From contig NZ_CM001436.1 of assembly GCF_000243255.1 (NCBI RefSeq), forward strand, positions 2,810,743 to 2,874,742: DNA of 64,000 bases, given 5' to 3'. Below are positions 29,507 through 38,479 of the stretch, one piece after another (the first letter of the stretch is position 1; the number at the start of each line of letters is the position of its first letter). The notes below the pieces were generated by a model. It saw only the letters and a list, made by a program, of their open reading frames with translations. It had not been told where the DNA came from and made no database searches. Both the position numbers and the translations under genes were made by a program. This stretch comes from Methanoplanus limicola DSM 2279 (GTDB lineage: Archaea > Halobacteriota > Methanomicrobia > Methanomicrobiales > Methanomicrobiaceae).

Positions 29507-30838
29507 TCAGCCCTTCCTCAGTTCCTCAAATTCAAGTGACTTCATCTCAATTTTATTCACAAGGACGTTTATATCGGAGTTGTAATCAGATATCTCAGTG
29601 AGATTGGAATCATCTTTAGAAGCCGATCTCTTCATAATCTCAAAAACAGGGTTCTTCATAGCTTTAATAGATGACATCATCCCATCTATAAAGAATTCAA
29701 GGCGGTCTATCCTCCCCTCAAGGTCTTCTTCCATATCATCATATCGCCTCTCCACAGTGATATCTGTCATCCGGACAGCAACATGAGTTATTTTTCCGTC
29801 TGAGAGGAGCGGAATCCTCATAAATTCAATATAAAGGGAATCATTTCCTTTCTTAAATAATTTAACGGAAAAATCCGGATTTTTAAGCCGCATGGTATCA
29901 CGATAATCATCAATCTCACCAAACACAGAAAAACCCGGTATTTCATATACAGGGCGGCTCAGAAAATATTCTGATATTCCAATATTCCTGCATATGTCTA
30001 AAAATAAAGAATTGTAATATATTATATTAAGGGATTTATCAATGATAAAAACCGGATATTTGTCATATTCAAGAATCTGAAGGTAAATATTCTTCTGATC
30101 ATTCTTCTCCCCGTCATCCGGAAATTTACTCTGAACATGCAGAATTAAACCTGAAAACTCCCCGTCAGGGTTGTGCATATAGCCGGCATTGAGAATTACA
30201 GGTTCATCTGAGTCACCAGTCCTGAGATTTAACTGATCAGGCCATACAATATTTCCACCATCAACTGATTTTTTGGAATGGACAATTATATCCGGTACAA
30301 AAACACCCTCAGCCTCAGATTCACTAACACCGGCCATCTCTGAAAATGCCTGATTTATACCAATAATCCGGAATTCTTTATCTGTAGCTAATACCGGTTC
30401 TTTGAGAACTCTTATACTCTTAATCGCATCGGCATTTCCGGCAGTGCTCCTCTCATCCACCCGGCTTTTAATTCTGGATTTGTAAAGGGACATCTCGATA
30501 TTGGTATGAAGTTCCCTCTCGTTGAAGGGTTTGACGAGATAACCGGCAGGTTCAGCCTTAATAGCTCTCTGCATTGTGTCAAGATCGGAATGTGCTGTCA
30601 AAAATATTACGGGGATCCCATACAGAGACTTTATTCTTTCCGCTGCATCAACCCCATCCATCTCCCCCTTTAACCTGATATCCATCAGTATCAGGTCAGG
30701 TTTTAGCTCACCTGCTTTAAGTACTGCATCTTCACCTCTTGTAGAATGTCCAACAATATCATATCCAAGGTTTTTTAGGGATTTTTTAATTGCCATCGCA
30801 ACAATCATCTCATCCTCAACAACAAGAATTCTTTTCAT
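29507..30838 (-). CDS. response regulator with C-terminal PAS domains
   Basis: A 443-residue cytoplasmic response regulator. The receiver domain (1-120) has acidic residues ED at 9-10, the phospho-acceptor Asp53 in LILMDIRL and the conserved Lys in YLVKPF. It is followed by one or two PAS-like domains (about 145-260 and 265-375) and a helical C-terminus; no DNA-binding or HATPase domain is seen. Such receiver-PAS proteins are common signal integrators in methanogens. It lies 12 bases after the histidine kinase gene and should be its partner. Confidence 0.85.
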   Translation of the reverse strand: MKRILVVEDEMIVAMAIKKSLKNLGYDIVGHSTRGEDAVLKAGELKPDLILMDIRLKGEMDGVDAAERIKSLYGIPVIFLTAHSDLDTMQRAIKAEPAGYLVKPFNERELHTNIEMSLYKSRIKSRVDERSTAGNADAIKSIRVLKEPVLATDKEFRIIGINQAFSEMAGVSESEAEGVFVPDIIVHSKKSVDGGNIVWPDQLNLRTGDSDEPVILNAGYMHNPDGEFSGLILHVQSKFPDDGEKNDQKNIYLQILEYDKYPVFIIDKSLNIIYYNSLFLDICRNIGISEYFLSRPVYEIPGFSVFGEIDDYRDTMRLKNPDFSVKLFKKGNDSLYIEFMRIPLLSDGKITHVAVRMTDITVERRYDDMEEDLEGRIDRLEFFIDGMMSSIKAMKNPVFEIMKRSASKDDSNLTEISDYNSDINVLVNKIEMKSLEFEELRKG

Positions 30839-30850
30839 CGAAATTATTCC

Positions 30851-33067
30851 TCACTGTACCGGAAAGATAAGTATATACTTCAGACCACCGTTATTTTCAA
30901 TTTCAAGTTTCCCGTCAAGCTGTTCTGCCAGGTTTGTAATCAGTTCAAAGCCCAGACTCTCGGAATCTTCTATTCTGAAACCCTCCGGGAGGCCGCAACC
31001 GTTATCTGAGTATATAAGCCTGTAATTACCGTAATTATACTTTTGCAGAGAAATGCTTATCTGTCCGGGACCATCACCTGAAAATGCATACTTCAGTGAA
31101 TTGGTAATCATCTCATTCAGCATAAGGCTGAGTGGTATACCCTTATCAAGGGAGAATCTGATCTCAGGGTCAATATCAGCCAGAAATCTTACATCTGCCC
31201 CTCTCGCAGATATCTCATTTATGAGATATGAACCAAGAGATCTTATATGGTCATCAGCACCAACATCTGAAAGGGTATCTGAGCGGTACATCTTTTCATG
31301 AAGCATGCTCATAGAATAAACCTGATTATAGCATTCCTGCAATATATCCTTAAGGCCCTGATCAGATGTATTGTATGAGTGCAGTCTAAGGATACTTGTG
31401 ATAATCTGGAGGTTATTCTTTACCCTGTGATGGACCTCTTTTAGCAGAGTCTCTTTCTCCTTAAGTGACTCTTTAAGATTTTCGATGTATAAATTATTGC
31501 TGAGATTATAAACAGCATCAGGCTCTTTAACATTGCTTAAATCTATAACAATACCTCTGACACCTACAGGGGTCCTTCCTCTCATAATGGGACTTGTAAA
31601 AAGCATTGCACCGAATAATGTCCCGTCTTTCTTCTTCATAGTGTACCTGATTCCAAGTTCCCTGCCATATGATGACAAAACAATATTGTCAAGTGCCCTG
31701 TTATGATCTTCGGGAATTACAAGGTCCAGAAAACCAAGCCCTTTATCCAGGTCATCCGGAGAGTAACCAAGTTTGTCATAGCCCCTTTTATTAAGGAAGA
31801 CAACATTCCTCTTAATATCAAGTTCAAAAACTGTCTGGGGCAGAAAATCACAGAGATCCCTGAATTTCTTCTCAGCTTTAAGCAGATCTTCTATGGCATT
31901 TTTCTGGTCAGTAATATCCCTGCCGATTGCCTGATATTCACGTACATCTCCATGTTCATCAAAGAAAGCTACTATATCCCATCTAATCCAGCAGGTACTC
32001 CCGTCAGGCAGGACAGCTCTGTTCTCAACTGAGCCGGAGAATTTATCAGGTGTAAGAGAACTGAAAAAATCGGAGAATAATGATATATTCTCCCCGCATA
32101 TGTCCAGCCCGAAGAGATTTCCGGATATCTCCTCCGGACTTTTGCCCAGTAGTCTGCAGTATGCCTCATTGCAGAATGTAATTGTGCGGTCATCCCTGAA
32201 TCTTACAATATATTCAGAATTTACGTCCACAACATCCCTGTAAAGTTCACGACTCTCAAGCAGTTCCTTCTCAGTGTATTTAAGTCCGGTTATATCCTCA
32301 AAGACCTGAATTGCACCTGTAATATTGCCCTCATTGTCCTTTAAAAGTTCAGCACTCATTCTGAACCAGGTGTCACCTATACCGCCGGGATTATTAAAGT
32401 GCCTCGTCTCCTCAATGCCATTGTAACCAAATGCAGAAGGATCATATGAAGACAGTTCTGAATCCCTGCCTTTATGATCGATAACAAGATCTGCAAGCAT
32501 AGGAGTTTTTTCCTTAAAGAATGGTTTCCAGGCATCTTTAGTCCCTATAATATCCCCCGCAGAGATTCCGGTATAATTCTCAAGCGCCACATTCCAGCGT
32601 GTAATAATATGATCTTTGTCCATTGCAAATGCCGGAACCGGAAGAAAACTTATGATATTATCCAGAAGTTCGTTAATTCTTAGAAGTTCTGATTTTGCCG
32701 CCAGTATTTCAGTAACATCATAGAGCACCATGATAAAACCAAAATTCCGCCGGTTCTGTGAGATCATAATGAATAAAAGATTATACTTTTTTATTCCGTC
32801 AGGAGTAACAACTTCAGTGCATATAACGGAATCTTCCGGTATTTCTCCCGCAATACATTTTTTTACTGAATTATTGATCTTTTTGAGGTTTTCTCCTGAG
32901 AAGAGTTCGGGTTCAAGAATATTTCTGCCTTTTAAATCTGTGTACTTAAATTTAACCAGATCTGCAAATTTATCATTTACATCCAGAATTTTGCCGGAAT
33001 TGTCCATATTTATCGCAGGTGCCGGAATGTTTCTGAAAAGGGCGTTAAATCCGGAAAAATTCTTCAC
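30851..33067 (-). CDS. multi-PAS sensor histidine kinase (HisKA_2 type)
   Basis: A 738-residue kinase with four to five PAS/PAC domains (about 5-120, 125-260, 270-385, 395-510), then a HisKA_2 dimerisation domain with the phospho-accepting His in LLKEVHHRVKNNLQII and a HATPase domain (NEMITNSLKYAF, SDNGCGLPEG). It has no membrane segment of its own. The start is a GTG with AGCAGGTAG upstream, lying just after the stop of a small membrane protein, so the sensor appears split into a membrane piece and a soluble piece. Confidence 0.9.
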   Translation of the reverse strand: MKNFSGFNALFRNIPAPAINMDNSGKILDVNDKFADLVKFKYTDLKGRNILEPELFSGENLKKINNSVKKCIAGEIPEDSVICTEVVTPDGIKKYNLLFIMISQNRRNFGFIMVLYDVTEILAAKSELLRINELLDNIISFLPVPAFAMDKDHIITRWNVALENYTGISAGDIIGTKDAWKPFFKEKTPMLADLVIDHKGRDSELSSYDPSAFGYNGIEETRHFNNPGGIGDTWFRMSAELLKDNEGNITGAIQVFEDITGLKYTEKELLESRELYRDVVDVNSEYIVRFRDDRTITFCNEAYCRLLGKSPEEISGNLFGLDICGENISLFSDFFSSLTPDKFSGSVENRAVLPDGSTCWIRWDIVAFFDEHGDVREYQAIGRDITDQKNAIEDLLKAEKKFRDLCDFLPQTVFELDIKRNVVFLNKRGYDKLGYSPDDLDKGLGFLDLVIPEDHNRALDNIVLSSYGRELGIRYTMKKKDGTLFGAMLFTSPIMRGRTPVGVRGIVIDLSNVKEPDAVYNLSNNLYIENLKESLKEKETLLKEVHHRVKNNLQIITSILRLHSYNTSDQGLKDILQECYNQVYSMSMLHEKMYRSDTLSDVGADDHIRSLGSYLINEISARGADVRFLADIDPEIRFSLDKGIPLSLMLNEMITNSLKYAFSGDGPGQISISLQKYNYGNYRLIYSDNGCGLPEGFRIEDSESLGFELITNLAEQLDGKLEIENNGGLKYILIFPVQ

Positions 33068-33070
33068 AAA

Positions 33071-33403
33071 CTACCTGCTTAAAAGTGAGATAATAACCGC
33101 AACTGAGAGCATAATAAGCGCCCTTAAAAGAATCTCAGTTATGACGGCAGGATCGCTTAAGAGAAGCAGGGAAGAGGAAATGTAGAATAATATAATGCAG
33201 AGAGATACATACATACCCTCCCGTCCAAACCAGATTACAAACAGTAATATCGGTATATAGTACAGATGGGATGAGACCAGAGTATAACTATTTAACAAAA
33301 ATATAATATTTGCCAGAATCACGGCTGCAAGAATAGAGAGAGAGATCATGAGGCGATCTCTCCTCTGAATTCTAAAAAAAGAAGAATTGATAGAATCCGA
33401 CAT
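33071..33403 (-). CDS. small four-helix membrane protein, probable sensor module
   Basis: A 110-residue protein with about four hydrophobic helices (LSILAAVILANIIFLL, LYYIPILLFVIWFG, MYVSLCIILFYISSSLLLL, ALIMLSVAVIISLL). The YYIP-x-LL-x-x-x-WFG-R-x-G pattern resembles the N-terminal membrane domain often fused to methanogen PAS histidine kinases (from memory). Here it is a separate gene whose stop is three bases upstream of the kinase GTG, so it probably anchors the kinase or senses for it. Confidence 0.6.
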   Translation of the reverse strand: MSDSINSSFFRIQRRDRLMISLSILAAVILANIIFLLNSYTLVSSHLYYIPILLFVIWFGREGMYVSLCIILFYISSSLLLLSDPAVITEILLRALIMLSVAVIISLLSR

Positions 33404-33566
33404 AATATAACTCCTTGTTCACCATACCATATAAATCTACCAACTCTCTTTAATAGAACGAAAAATTCCCGGAAAAAATGCCTTTGAACCGGAATTTTGC
33501 GGCATATATTTTCATTGAACTTTTATCAGATTACAATAGAACGACCACCAACATAAATACTATGAA

Positions 33567-33581
33567 GTACAATTATGTACA
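33567..33581 (+). promoter_or_regulatory. palindromic operator upstream of the first TrpP-like gene (contains TGTACA)
   Basis: GTACAATTATGTACA: 5-bp arms GTACA/TGTAC around ATTA, including the hexamer TGTACA. It lies a few bases downstream of a TATA-like AAATACTAT (33556-33564) and about 55 bases before the ATG, the position of an archaeal repressor site. TGTACA is the TRP-box core bound by TrpY in Methanothermobacter (established knowledge). Confidence 0.55.
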
Positions 33582-33634
33582 TTGAAGTATTGTAAAATGC
33601 AACGTACTAAAAAAACATTCAGGTGAAAAAGTAA

Positions 33635-34153
33635 ATGAAATCAAAAGATATAGCAATTGTAGGAATATGCCTTGCAATCGGGGCAATTCTAAGGTTTGTT
33701 GCAAATATGTTCCCCGGAGCAATTGTCGGAAATCCGGTAATTGCCCTTTACTGCCTTGCAATTATTCTTATAAGACCATCGGTAAAGGAAGCAGCAGGAA
33801 TAGGGCTTGTGGCAGGGGTTATGTCAATGATGATCAGCCATTCGATATTTCCGCCGGCAAACCTCATCAGCGAGCCTTTGGGAGCAGTTGTATGCGCAGT
33901 GACATACAGTCTGTTAAAGGAGAAGATACCATTAAAAGAGGCCGTTACAACATTTGTATCAACATGTGTAAGTGGATTTTCCTTCATAGGAATCTGCATG
34001 GCTGTGATGCTGGCATCAGTTGTAGCGGTTCCTACAGGGACAGTTACCGGATTTTTCATTGCCGTTCTTCCAATAGTGATAATAACAGCAGTCATTAATT
34101 CGGTTGTTACACAGATACTTTACATTCCGTCAAAGAAAGTTCTGGCAAGGTGA
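33635..34153 (+). CDS. TrpP-like ECF transporter S component
   Basis: A 172-residue membrane protein with about five to six helices. It resembles the TrpP tryptophan-transporter family (family recognised from memory): AIGAILRFVANMFPG, then NPVIALYCLAIILIRPSVKEAAGIGLVAGVMS and FPPANLISEPLGAVV. S components bind the substrate and use a shared ATPase/EcfT module. It is a near-duplicate of the first domain of the next gene, which carries the ATPases. Tryptophan as substrate is inferred from family and operator. It may also be a separate S component for a related compound. Confidence 0.75.
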   Translation: MKSKDIAIVGICLAIGAILRFVANMFPGAIVGNPVIALYCLAIILIRPSVKEAAGIGLVAGVMSMMISHSIFPPANLISEPLGAVVCAVTYSLLKEKIPLKEAVTTFVSTCVSGFSFIGICMAVMLASVVAVPTGTVTGFFIAVLPIVIITAVINSVVTQILYIPSKKVLAR

Positions 34154-34172
34154 ATAATTACACTAATTAACC

Positions 34173-34196
34173 TTGATGTATAACAATATACATCAA
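34173..34196 (+). promoter_or_regulatory. palindromic operator upstream of the TrpP-ATPase fusion gene
   Basis: A perfect 10-bp inverted repeat, TTGATGTATA and TATACATCAA, around ACAA, 22 bases before the ATG at 34219. The sequence right after the palindrome (AAAGTATTTTAA) matches that after the first operator (GAAGTATTGTAA), so both genes share a regulatory module. A TATA-like ACTAATTAA (34162-34170) lies just upstream. Confidence 0.6.
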
Positions 34197-34218
34197 AGTA
34201 TTTTAACCGGGGCAATTA

Positions 34219-36297
34219 ATGAAATCACGGGACATCGCCATAGCAGGAATACTCCTGGCAATAGGTGCAATTTTAAGGTACCTCTCAAACATAGTACCGG
34301 GCGCCATAGTAGCCAATCCGATAATAGCCCTTTACTGCCTTGCAATTATACTCATTGCACCGAAAGTGAAGGATGCACTTGGAATTGGCATAGTCGCCGG
34401 AATTATATCCGCAATAATCAGCCATTCGATTTTTCCGCCGGCAAACCTCATCAGTGAGCCAATTGGTGCACTAGTCTGTCTTGGAGTATATAACCTTACC
34501 AGGAACAGAATTCCGCTCTCGCCCGGAATTTCAACCTTTATTGCAACACTTGCAAGCGGATTTTCATTCCTCATCATAAGCATTGTAGTGATAATGTCTT
34601 CTATAATCTCTGCACCCGGAGAGTCCTTCACATTTGAGGTATTTGTGCTGACAGTATCACCAATAATTATTCTTACAGCCATCGCAAACTCTGTAATTAC
34701 CCAGATACTCTCAATTCCTTCATCAAGAATTCTGATGAGAAACTCCTCAGGCATTCCCGAGGAAAGTTCATTTTCCGGACATACAGGAACAACTGCCGAA
34801 AAGAGAGAGAGAAGAGATGAATTTCCGGCTTTCAGATTTGAAAATTATTCATACAGATACCCACAGGGTAATGTTGAGGCGCTCAGCGAAATTAATCTTG
34901 AGATTGAAAAAGGTGAATTCATCCTTGTAAACGGGACTACAGGTGCAGGAAAGACAACATTCTGCCTTGCAGCAGCCGGCATTTTAAACCATGAATATGA
35001 AGGAACCTCTGGTGGCAGGCTGGAGATTTTCGGCAGAGAAGTTCTGGAATACCAGGATATGGGAGAGATTGGCAGTCATATAGGCTTTGTATTCGATGAC
35101 GCAGACGCTCAGCTGATCTTTACGACTGTAGAAGAGGAAGTGCTCTCCGGGCTTGAGAACCGCGGGCTTGATGAAAGATCAGTCAGGGACAAACTTGAGG
35201 AGATTATGGACCTGACTGAAATTTCGGGCTTAAGGTACAGGGCACCGCATACACTCTCCGGGGGGCAGAAACAGAGGGTAGCACTGGCGGCAACTCTTGC
35301 GTCAGGAACTGAATGCTTAATTCTTGATGAGGCAACTGCAGAACTTGACACTGAGGCAACTGAGAAGATAATAAAGATCCTCTCTAAACTTAAAAGTGAA
35401 GGCAAAACTATCATCGTTGTCGAGCAGAAACCCGAAGAGATGTCGGGAATTGCTGACAGAGTCGTAATTATAGATAACGGAAGGATTTCCGGAAACTACC
35501 CCGCAGACGAATATTTCAGAGATTATAATATACGGAAAGATGAGAGCAGTGCTGAAGTGGAATGTGCCGGAAAAATATTTGTAAATACAGCAGAACTTAC
35601 AGAGAGAAACATTGACAGGACAGTCGTTGAATTTAAAGATGTCACACATAATTACGGCAAAGAGACAGCCCTTGACAATGTATCATTAAAGATATATAAG
35701 GGAGAACTGATTGCCATAATAGGTGAGAACGGTTCGGGAAAGACAACACTGTCAAAGCATATAAACGGGCTGTTAAAACCGACCTCAGGGGAAGTTGTGG
35801 TCGCCGGAATCAATACCGCAGGAAGTACAGTCACAGAACTTGCAAAACATGCAGGACTGGTATTTCAGAATCCCGACACCATGCTCTTTGAGGACAGTGT
35901 CGAGAAGGAGATATTATTCGGCCTTAAGAATACCGGCGCTGATTTGGCCAAAGATCCGGATTACATCAACAGAATCCTTGAAGAGTTCGGGCTTTCAGGC
36001 AGAAACGATACATTTCCCCGTTCAATGAGCCGTGGGGAGAGGCAGAGGCTTGCAATTGCCTGTGTAACCGCGATGAAACCGGAGATTATCATACTTGATG
36101 AACCGACAACCGGGCTTGACCCTGAGGAGTCGCTCAGGATAATGAATATCATCCGCCGTCTTGCAGAGGATGGGCATACAGTCATTATGGTCAGCCATGA
36201 TATGAAGATTGTAGAGAAGCATGCCGGAAGGATCATAAAAATGGAAGGCGGAAAGATTACCAGAGATATTTCATGCAGTATTTCCGGGGTGAACTGA
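34219..36297 (+). CDS. ECF transporter: S component fused to two ABC ATPase domains
   Basis: A 692-residue fusion. Residues 1-175 are a TrpP-like S domain close to the preceding gene; a polar linker (about 176-205) leads to ATPase 1 (Walker A GTTGAGKTT near 238, signature LSGGQKQR near 346, Walker B CLILDEA) and ATPase 2 (Walker A GENGSGKTT near 502, Walker B IIILDEP). The second signature is MSRGERQR instead of LSGGQ, so the two sites are asymmetric. EcfT follows two bases later. Fusing S to both EcfA domains in one chain implies a dedicated, not shared, ECF module. Confidence 0.88.
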   Translation: MKSRDIAIAGILLAIGAILRYLSNIVPGAIVANPIIALYCLAIILIAPKVKDALGIGIVAGIISAIISHSIFPPANLISEPIGALVCLGVYNLTRNRIPLSPGISTFIATLASGFSFLIISIVVIMSSIISAPGESFTFEVFVLTVSPIIILTAIANSVITQILSIPSSRILMRNSSGIPEESSFSGHTGTTAEKRERRDEFPAFRFENYSYRYPQGNVEALSEINLEIEKGEFILVNGTTGAGKTTFCLAAAGILNHEYEGTSGGRLEIFGREVLEYQDMGEIGSHIGFVFDDADAQLIFTTVEEEVLSGLENRGLDERSVRDKLEEIMDLTEISGLRYRAPHTLSGGQKQRVALAATLASGTECLILDEATAELDTEATEKIIKILSKLKSEGKTIIVVEQKPEEMSGIADRVVIIDNGRISGNYPADEYFRDYNIRKDESSAEVECAGKIFVNTAELTERNIDRTVVEFKDVTHNYGKETALDNVSLKIYKGELIAIIGENGSGKTTLSKHINGLLKPTSGEVVVAGINTAGSTVTELAKHAGLVFQNPDTMLFEDSVEKEILFGLKNTGADLAKDPDYINRILEEFGLSGRNDTFPRSMSRGERQRLAIACVTAMKPEIIILDEPTTGLDPEESLRIMNIIRRLAEDGHTVIMVSHDMKIVEKHAGRIIKMEGGKITRDISCSISGVN

Positions 36298-36298
36298 C

Positions 36299-37096
36299 AT
36301 GGCAGAGATATTACAGTACAAAAGAATAAACGGCATATTTCACAACTTAAATGCACTCTCAAAGGTGCTCTTTTTAATTTTTGTACTGCTGACCGCAATT
36401 GCAGCGACTGATCCTGTTATAATTGCCGGGCTTGTGGTAGTTCTCTTTATCCTTTCTGCAATCGGTAAATTCGCAGGCGAACTTGCAAGACAGGTGCCTA
36501 TGCTTGTATTCCTCTCTGCCGGACTTGTGCTGCTTACGGTTCTGACCATGCAGAGCGGAGATGTGGTAGGATACCTGATTCCGTCAGCAGTTCCTGTGAT
36601 AGGAGGAAATATACCGATAACAACAGGTGCCCTTAACTTTGCGGCAATTCTCTCACTGAGGTTCTTTGCAATGCTCTTTGCATTCCAGATACTTATCATA
36701 TCCACACAGCCAAGGGACCTTGTCCATGCACTTCAGAAGGCCAGAATGCCGGTGGACTACACCCTCATGCTCCTGATAGCAATCAGGTTTATCCCAAGTC
36801 TTCAGCTTGAGGGTAAGAGAATTCAGGAGGCACAGCTTGCAAGGGCATACAATCCGGGAGGGGGCATCACCGGAAAAGTGAAATCACTGACACCGATCAT
36901 AATTCCGCTTGTTTCAAACGCACTTGGAAAAGCAAACGTCCTGGGACTCACCATTGACATGAGGGGCTTAAGGACAATGAAAAGGACACCGCTTGTAGAG
37001 GATCGGTTAAAGAGTGCCGATTATATCTGTATTGTACTGATACTTGTTGCAGGTGCTGTGATGGCAGCGTATTTCACAGGTACGATTGCACTCTGA
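36299..37096 (+). CDS. ecfT: energy-coupling factor transmembrane protein EcfT
   Basis: A 265-residue membrane protein with five to six helices and the two Ala-Arg-Gly type coupling motifs of EcfT, seen here as LQKARMPVDYTLMLLIAIRFIP and EAQLARAYNPG. It links the S component to the ATPases. It begins one base after the ATPase stop, so the S-EcfA-EcfA' fusion and EcfT form a complete transporter in two polypeptides. Confidence 0.88.
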   Translation: MAEILQYKRINGIFHNLNALSKVLFLIFVLLTAIAATDPVIIAGLVVVLFILSAIGKFAGELARQVPMLVFLSAGLVLLTVLTMQSGDVVGYLIPSAVPVIGGNIPITTGALNFAAILSLRFFAMLFAFQILIISTQPRDLVHALQKARMPVDYTLMLLIAIRFIPSLQLEGKRIQEAQLARAYNPGGGITGKVKSLTPIIIPLVSNALGKANVLGLTIDMRGLRTMKRTPLVEDRLKSADYICIVLILVAGAVMAAYFTGTIAL

Positions 37097-37171
37097 ACCT
37101 GTGAAACTGATAACAGGGAACAACACAACAGTCAGATAAAAGTAATAGCAGATAAAAACATAGAGTCAGAT

Positions 37172-37375
37172 ATGAGTAATTTCACGGCAGTAATCTTTGA
37201 AGAAGAAGGATGCTATATTGCAGAATGTCCGGAAGTCGGGACCGTGAGCCAGGGAAGAACAATAGAAGAAGCACTAAAAAATCTAAAAGAGGCTACAGAA
37301 CTCTACCTTGAAGAATTTCCGGTTACGAAAAGAGGGAATCCCATCATAACTTCCTTTGAGATAATTCCGGCATAA
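37172..37375 (+). CDS. hicB: HicB-like antitoxin
   Basis: A 67-residue HicB N-domain (partial RNase H-like fold): FTAVIFEEEGCYIAECPEVGTVSQGRTIEEALKNLKEATELYLEE. No C-terminal DNA-binding domain is present, as in short (UPF0150) HicB proteins. It is followed after 11 bases by a hicA gene with two stop codons, so the antitoxin is intact while its toxin is not. hicB alone may persist as an orphan antitoxin. Confidence 0.88.
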   Translation: MSNFTAVIFEEEGCYIAECPEVGTVSQGRTIEEALKNLKEATELYLEEFPVTKRGNPIITSFEIIPA

Positions 37376-37386
37376 ATAAGTGGCAC

Positions 37387-37617
37387 ATGAAACCCGTTTC
37401 AGGCGAAAAAGCAATAAAAGTCCTCTGTAACAAGTAATGATTTACAATATCCGGCCAAAGCGGGAACCATGTAAGACTGTCCAGAATTACACCCTTTGGA
37501 AAAGTTGGAACTGTCATCCCAAAGCATAAGGAACTAAAACCCGGAACCTTAAGAGGTGCCTTAAAACTTGCTAAGATTGACATTGATGACTTTTACAAAA
37601 AACTGCATGGAGATTGA
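37387..37617 (+). pseudogene. hicA: hicA mRNA-interferase toxin, inactivated by two adjacent stop codons
   Basis: Reading from ATG 37387 in one frame gives MKPVSGEKAIKVLCNK, then TAA TGA (37435-37440), then FTISGQSGNHVRLSRI and on to HKELKPGTLRGALKLAKIDIDDF, ending at TGA 37615. All parts match HicA (dsRNA-binding fold with the catalytic His in the GSH-like GNH). Family members have an aromatic residue and Gly where the stops sit, so TAT-GGA to TAA-TGA substitutions would explain it. The rest of the frame is undamaged, implying recent loss. Confidence 0.85.
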
Positions 37618-37744
37618 TGAATTCTCTTTTCACCGGAATTTAGCTTATCATCTGAAAGTTCCTAATGACTGTTGACATGTCTGTATCCGCAACCGGAATA
37701 GTCCATTGAGATCCTATCTGAAACCCCCTGTCTGCTGCAAAAAT

Positions 37745-38458
37745 TTAGTTTTTAAGTTTAGAAGAGAGAACAGAATTTATGGAATACATCTTCTGCGTTC
37801 CGGCTTTCTCCTCCAGAATTGTTTCTGCTTCCTTAAGCTTTCTTATATGGTATGTAACTGTTCCCTTGTTCACACCCAGAATTACGGCAATCTGTTTGTT
37901 TGTAATTCCGGGATTATTATCAATAATGCTGATAATTCTCATTGCTGCCTCATTTCCAGATATGACAATTGCTTTTTTCTGGTTCTCTGAATATCTTCCG
38001 CTGTTATAGAAGAGATGTGCTTTATTTCCCCTGTGCATTATTGATATTTTATGAGATGAATTCAGAATATCAATATGGTACCTGAGAGTGCCCCTGTTTA
38101 TCATTAATGACCTTTCAATATCAGAAAGTGTCGCACCTGGATTTTCGGAGATATAATCCAGTATCAGATTTCGTTTTGGATTTTTTCTGTATGTCTTTGT
38201 TTTTCCAATTAAGACAGGCAAATATTTTATAATTGCAAACAATGAAAAAATTAAACATACAATTTCTGAGACCTGCACCCACAACGGGAGATCAGCAAAG
38301 GTTTCATTGCCATCAGCACCGCTAAAGTCAACTCCCGGCATATCTTCCGGATATTCATTACTATATGGTGTAACTATATATTCACCTGAAACTGCTGATG
38401 AGAAAGAAGATAAAATAATTATTACAAACAAAAAAACAGAGTGGAAATTTGGTCTCAC
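37745..38458 (-). CDS. membrane-anchored regulator with two winged-helix domains
   Basis: A 237-residue protein. A signal peptide (LFVIIILSSFSSAVS) is followed by a short exported segment, a membrane helix (about 63-85: VSEIVCLIFSLFAIIKYLPVL), and then two winged-helix domains on the cytoplasmic side: NLILDYISENPGATLSDIERSL/NRGTLRYHID and AAMRIISIIDNNPGITNKQIA/NKGTVTYHIRKL. Both are of the archaeal MarR/ArsR-like 'GTxxYHI' type. It likely binds DNA while tethered to the membrane. It directly flanks the secreted-protease array and is the best local candidate for its regulator. Confidence 0.78.
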   Translation of the reverse strand: MRPNFHSVFLFVIIILSSFSSAVSGEYIVTPYSNEYPEDMPGVDFSGADGNETFADLPLWVQVSEIVCLIFSLFAIIKYLPVLIGKTKTYRKNPKRNLILDYISENPGATLSDIERSLMINRGTLRYHIDILNSSHKISIMHRGNKAHLFYNSGRYSENQKKAIVISGNEAAMRIISIIDNNPGITNKQIAVILGVNKGTVTYHIRKLKEAETILEEKAGTQKMYSINSVLSSKLKN

Positions 38459-38479
38459 AATGATAATAATATGAAACTA

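Noticed and set aside
37435-37440. Recoding (readthrough, pyrrolysine or selenocysteine) of the hicA stops
   Set aside because: TAA is not used for pyrrolysine or selenocysteine, and two adjacent stops are best explained as mutation.
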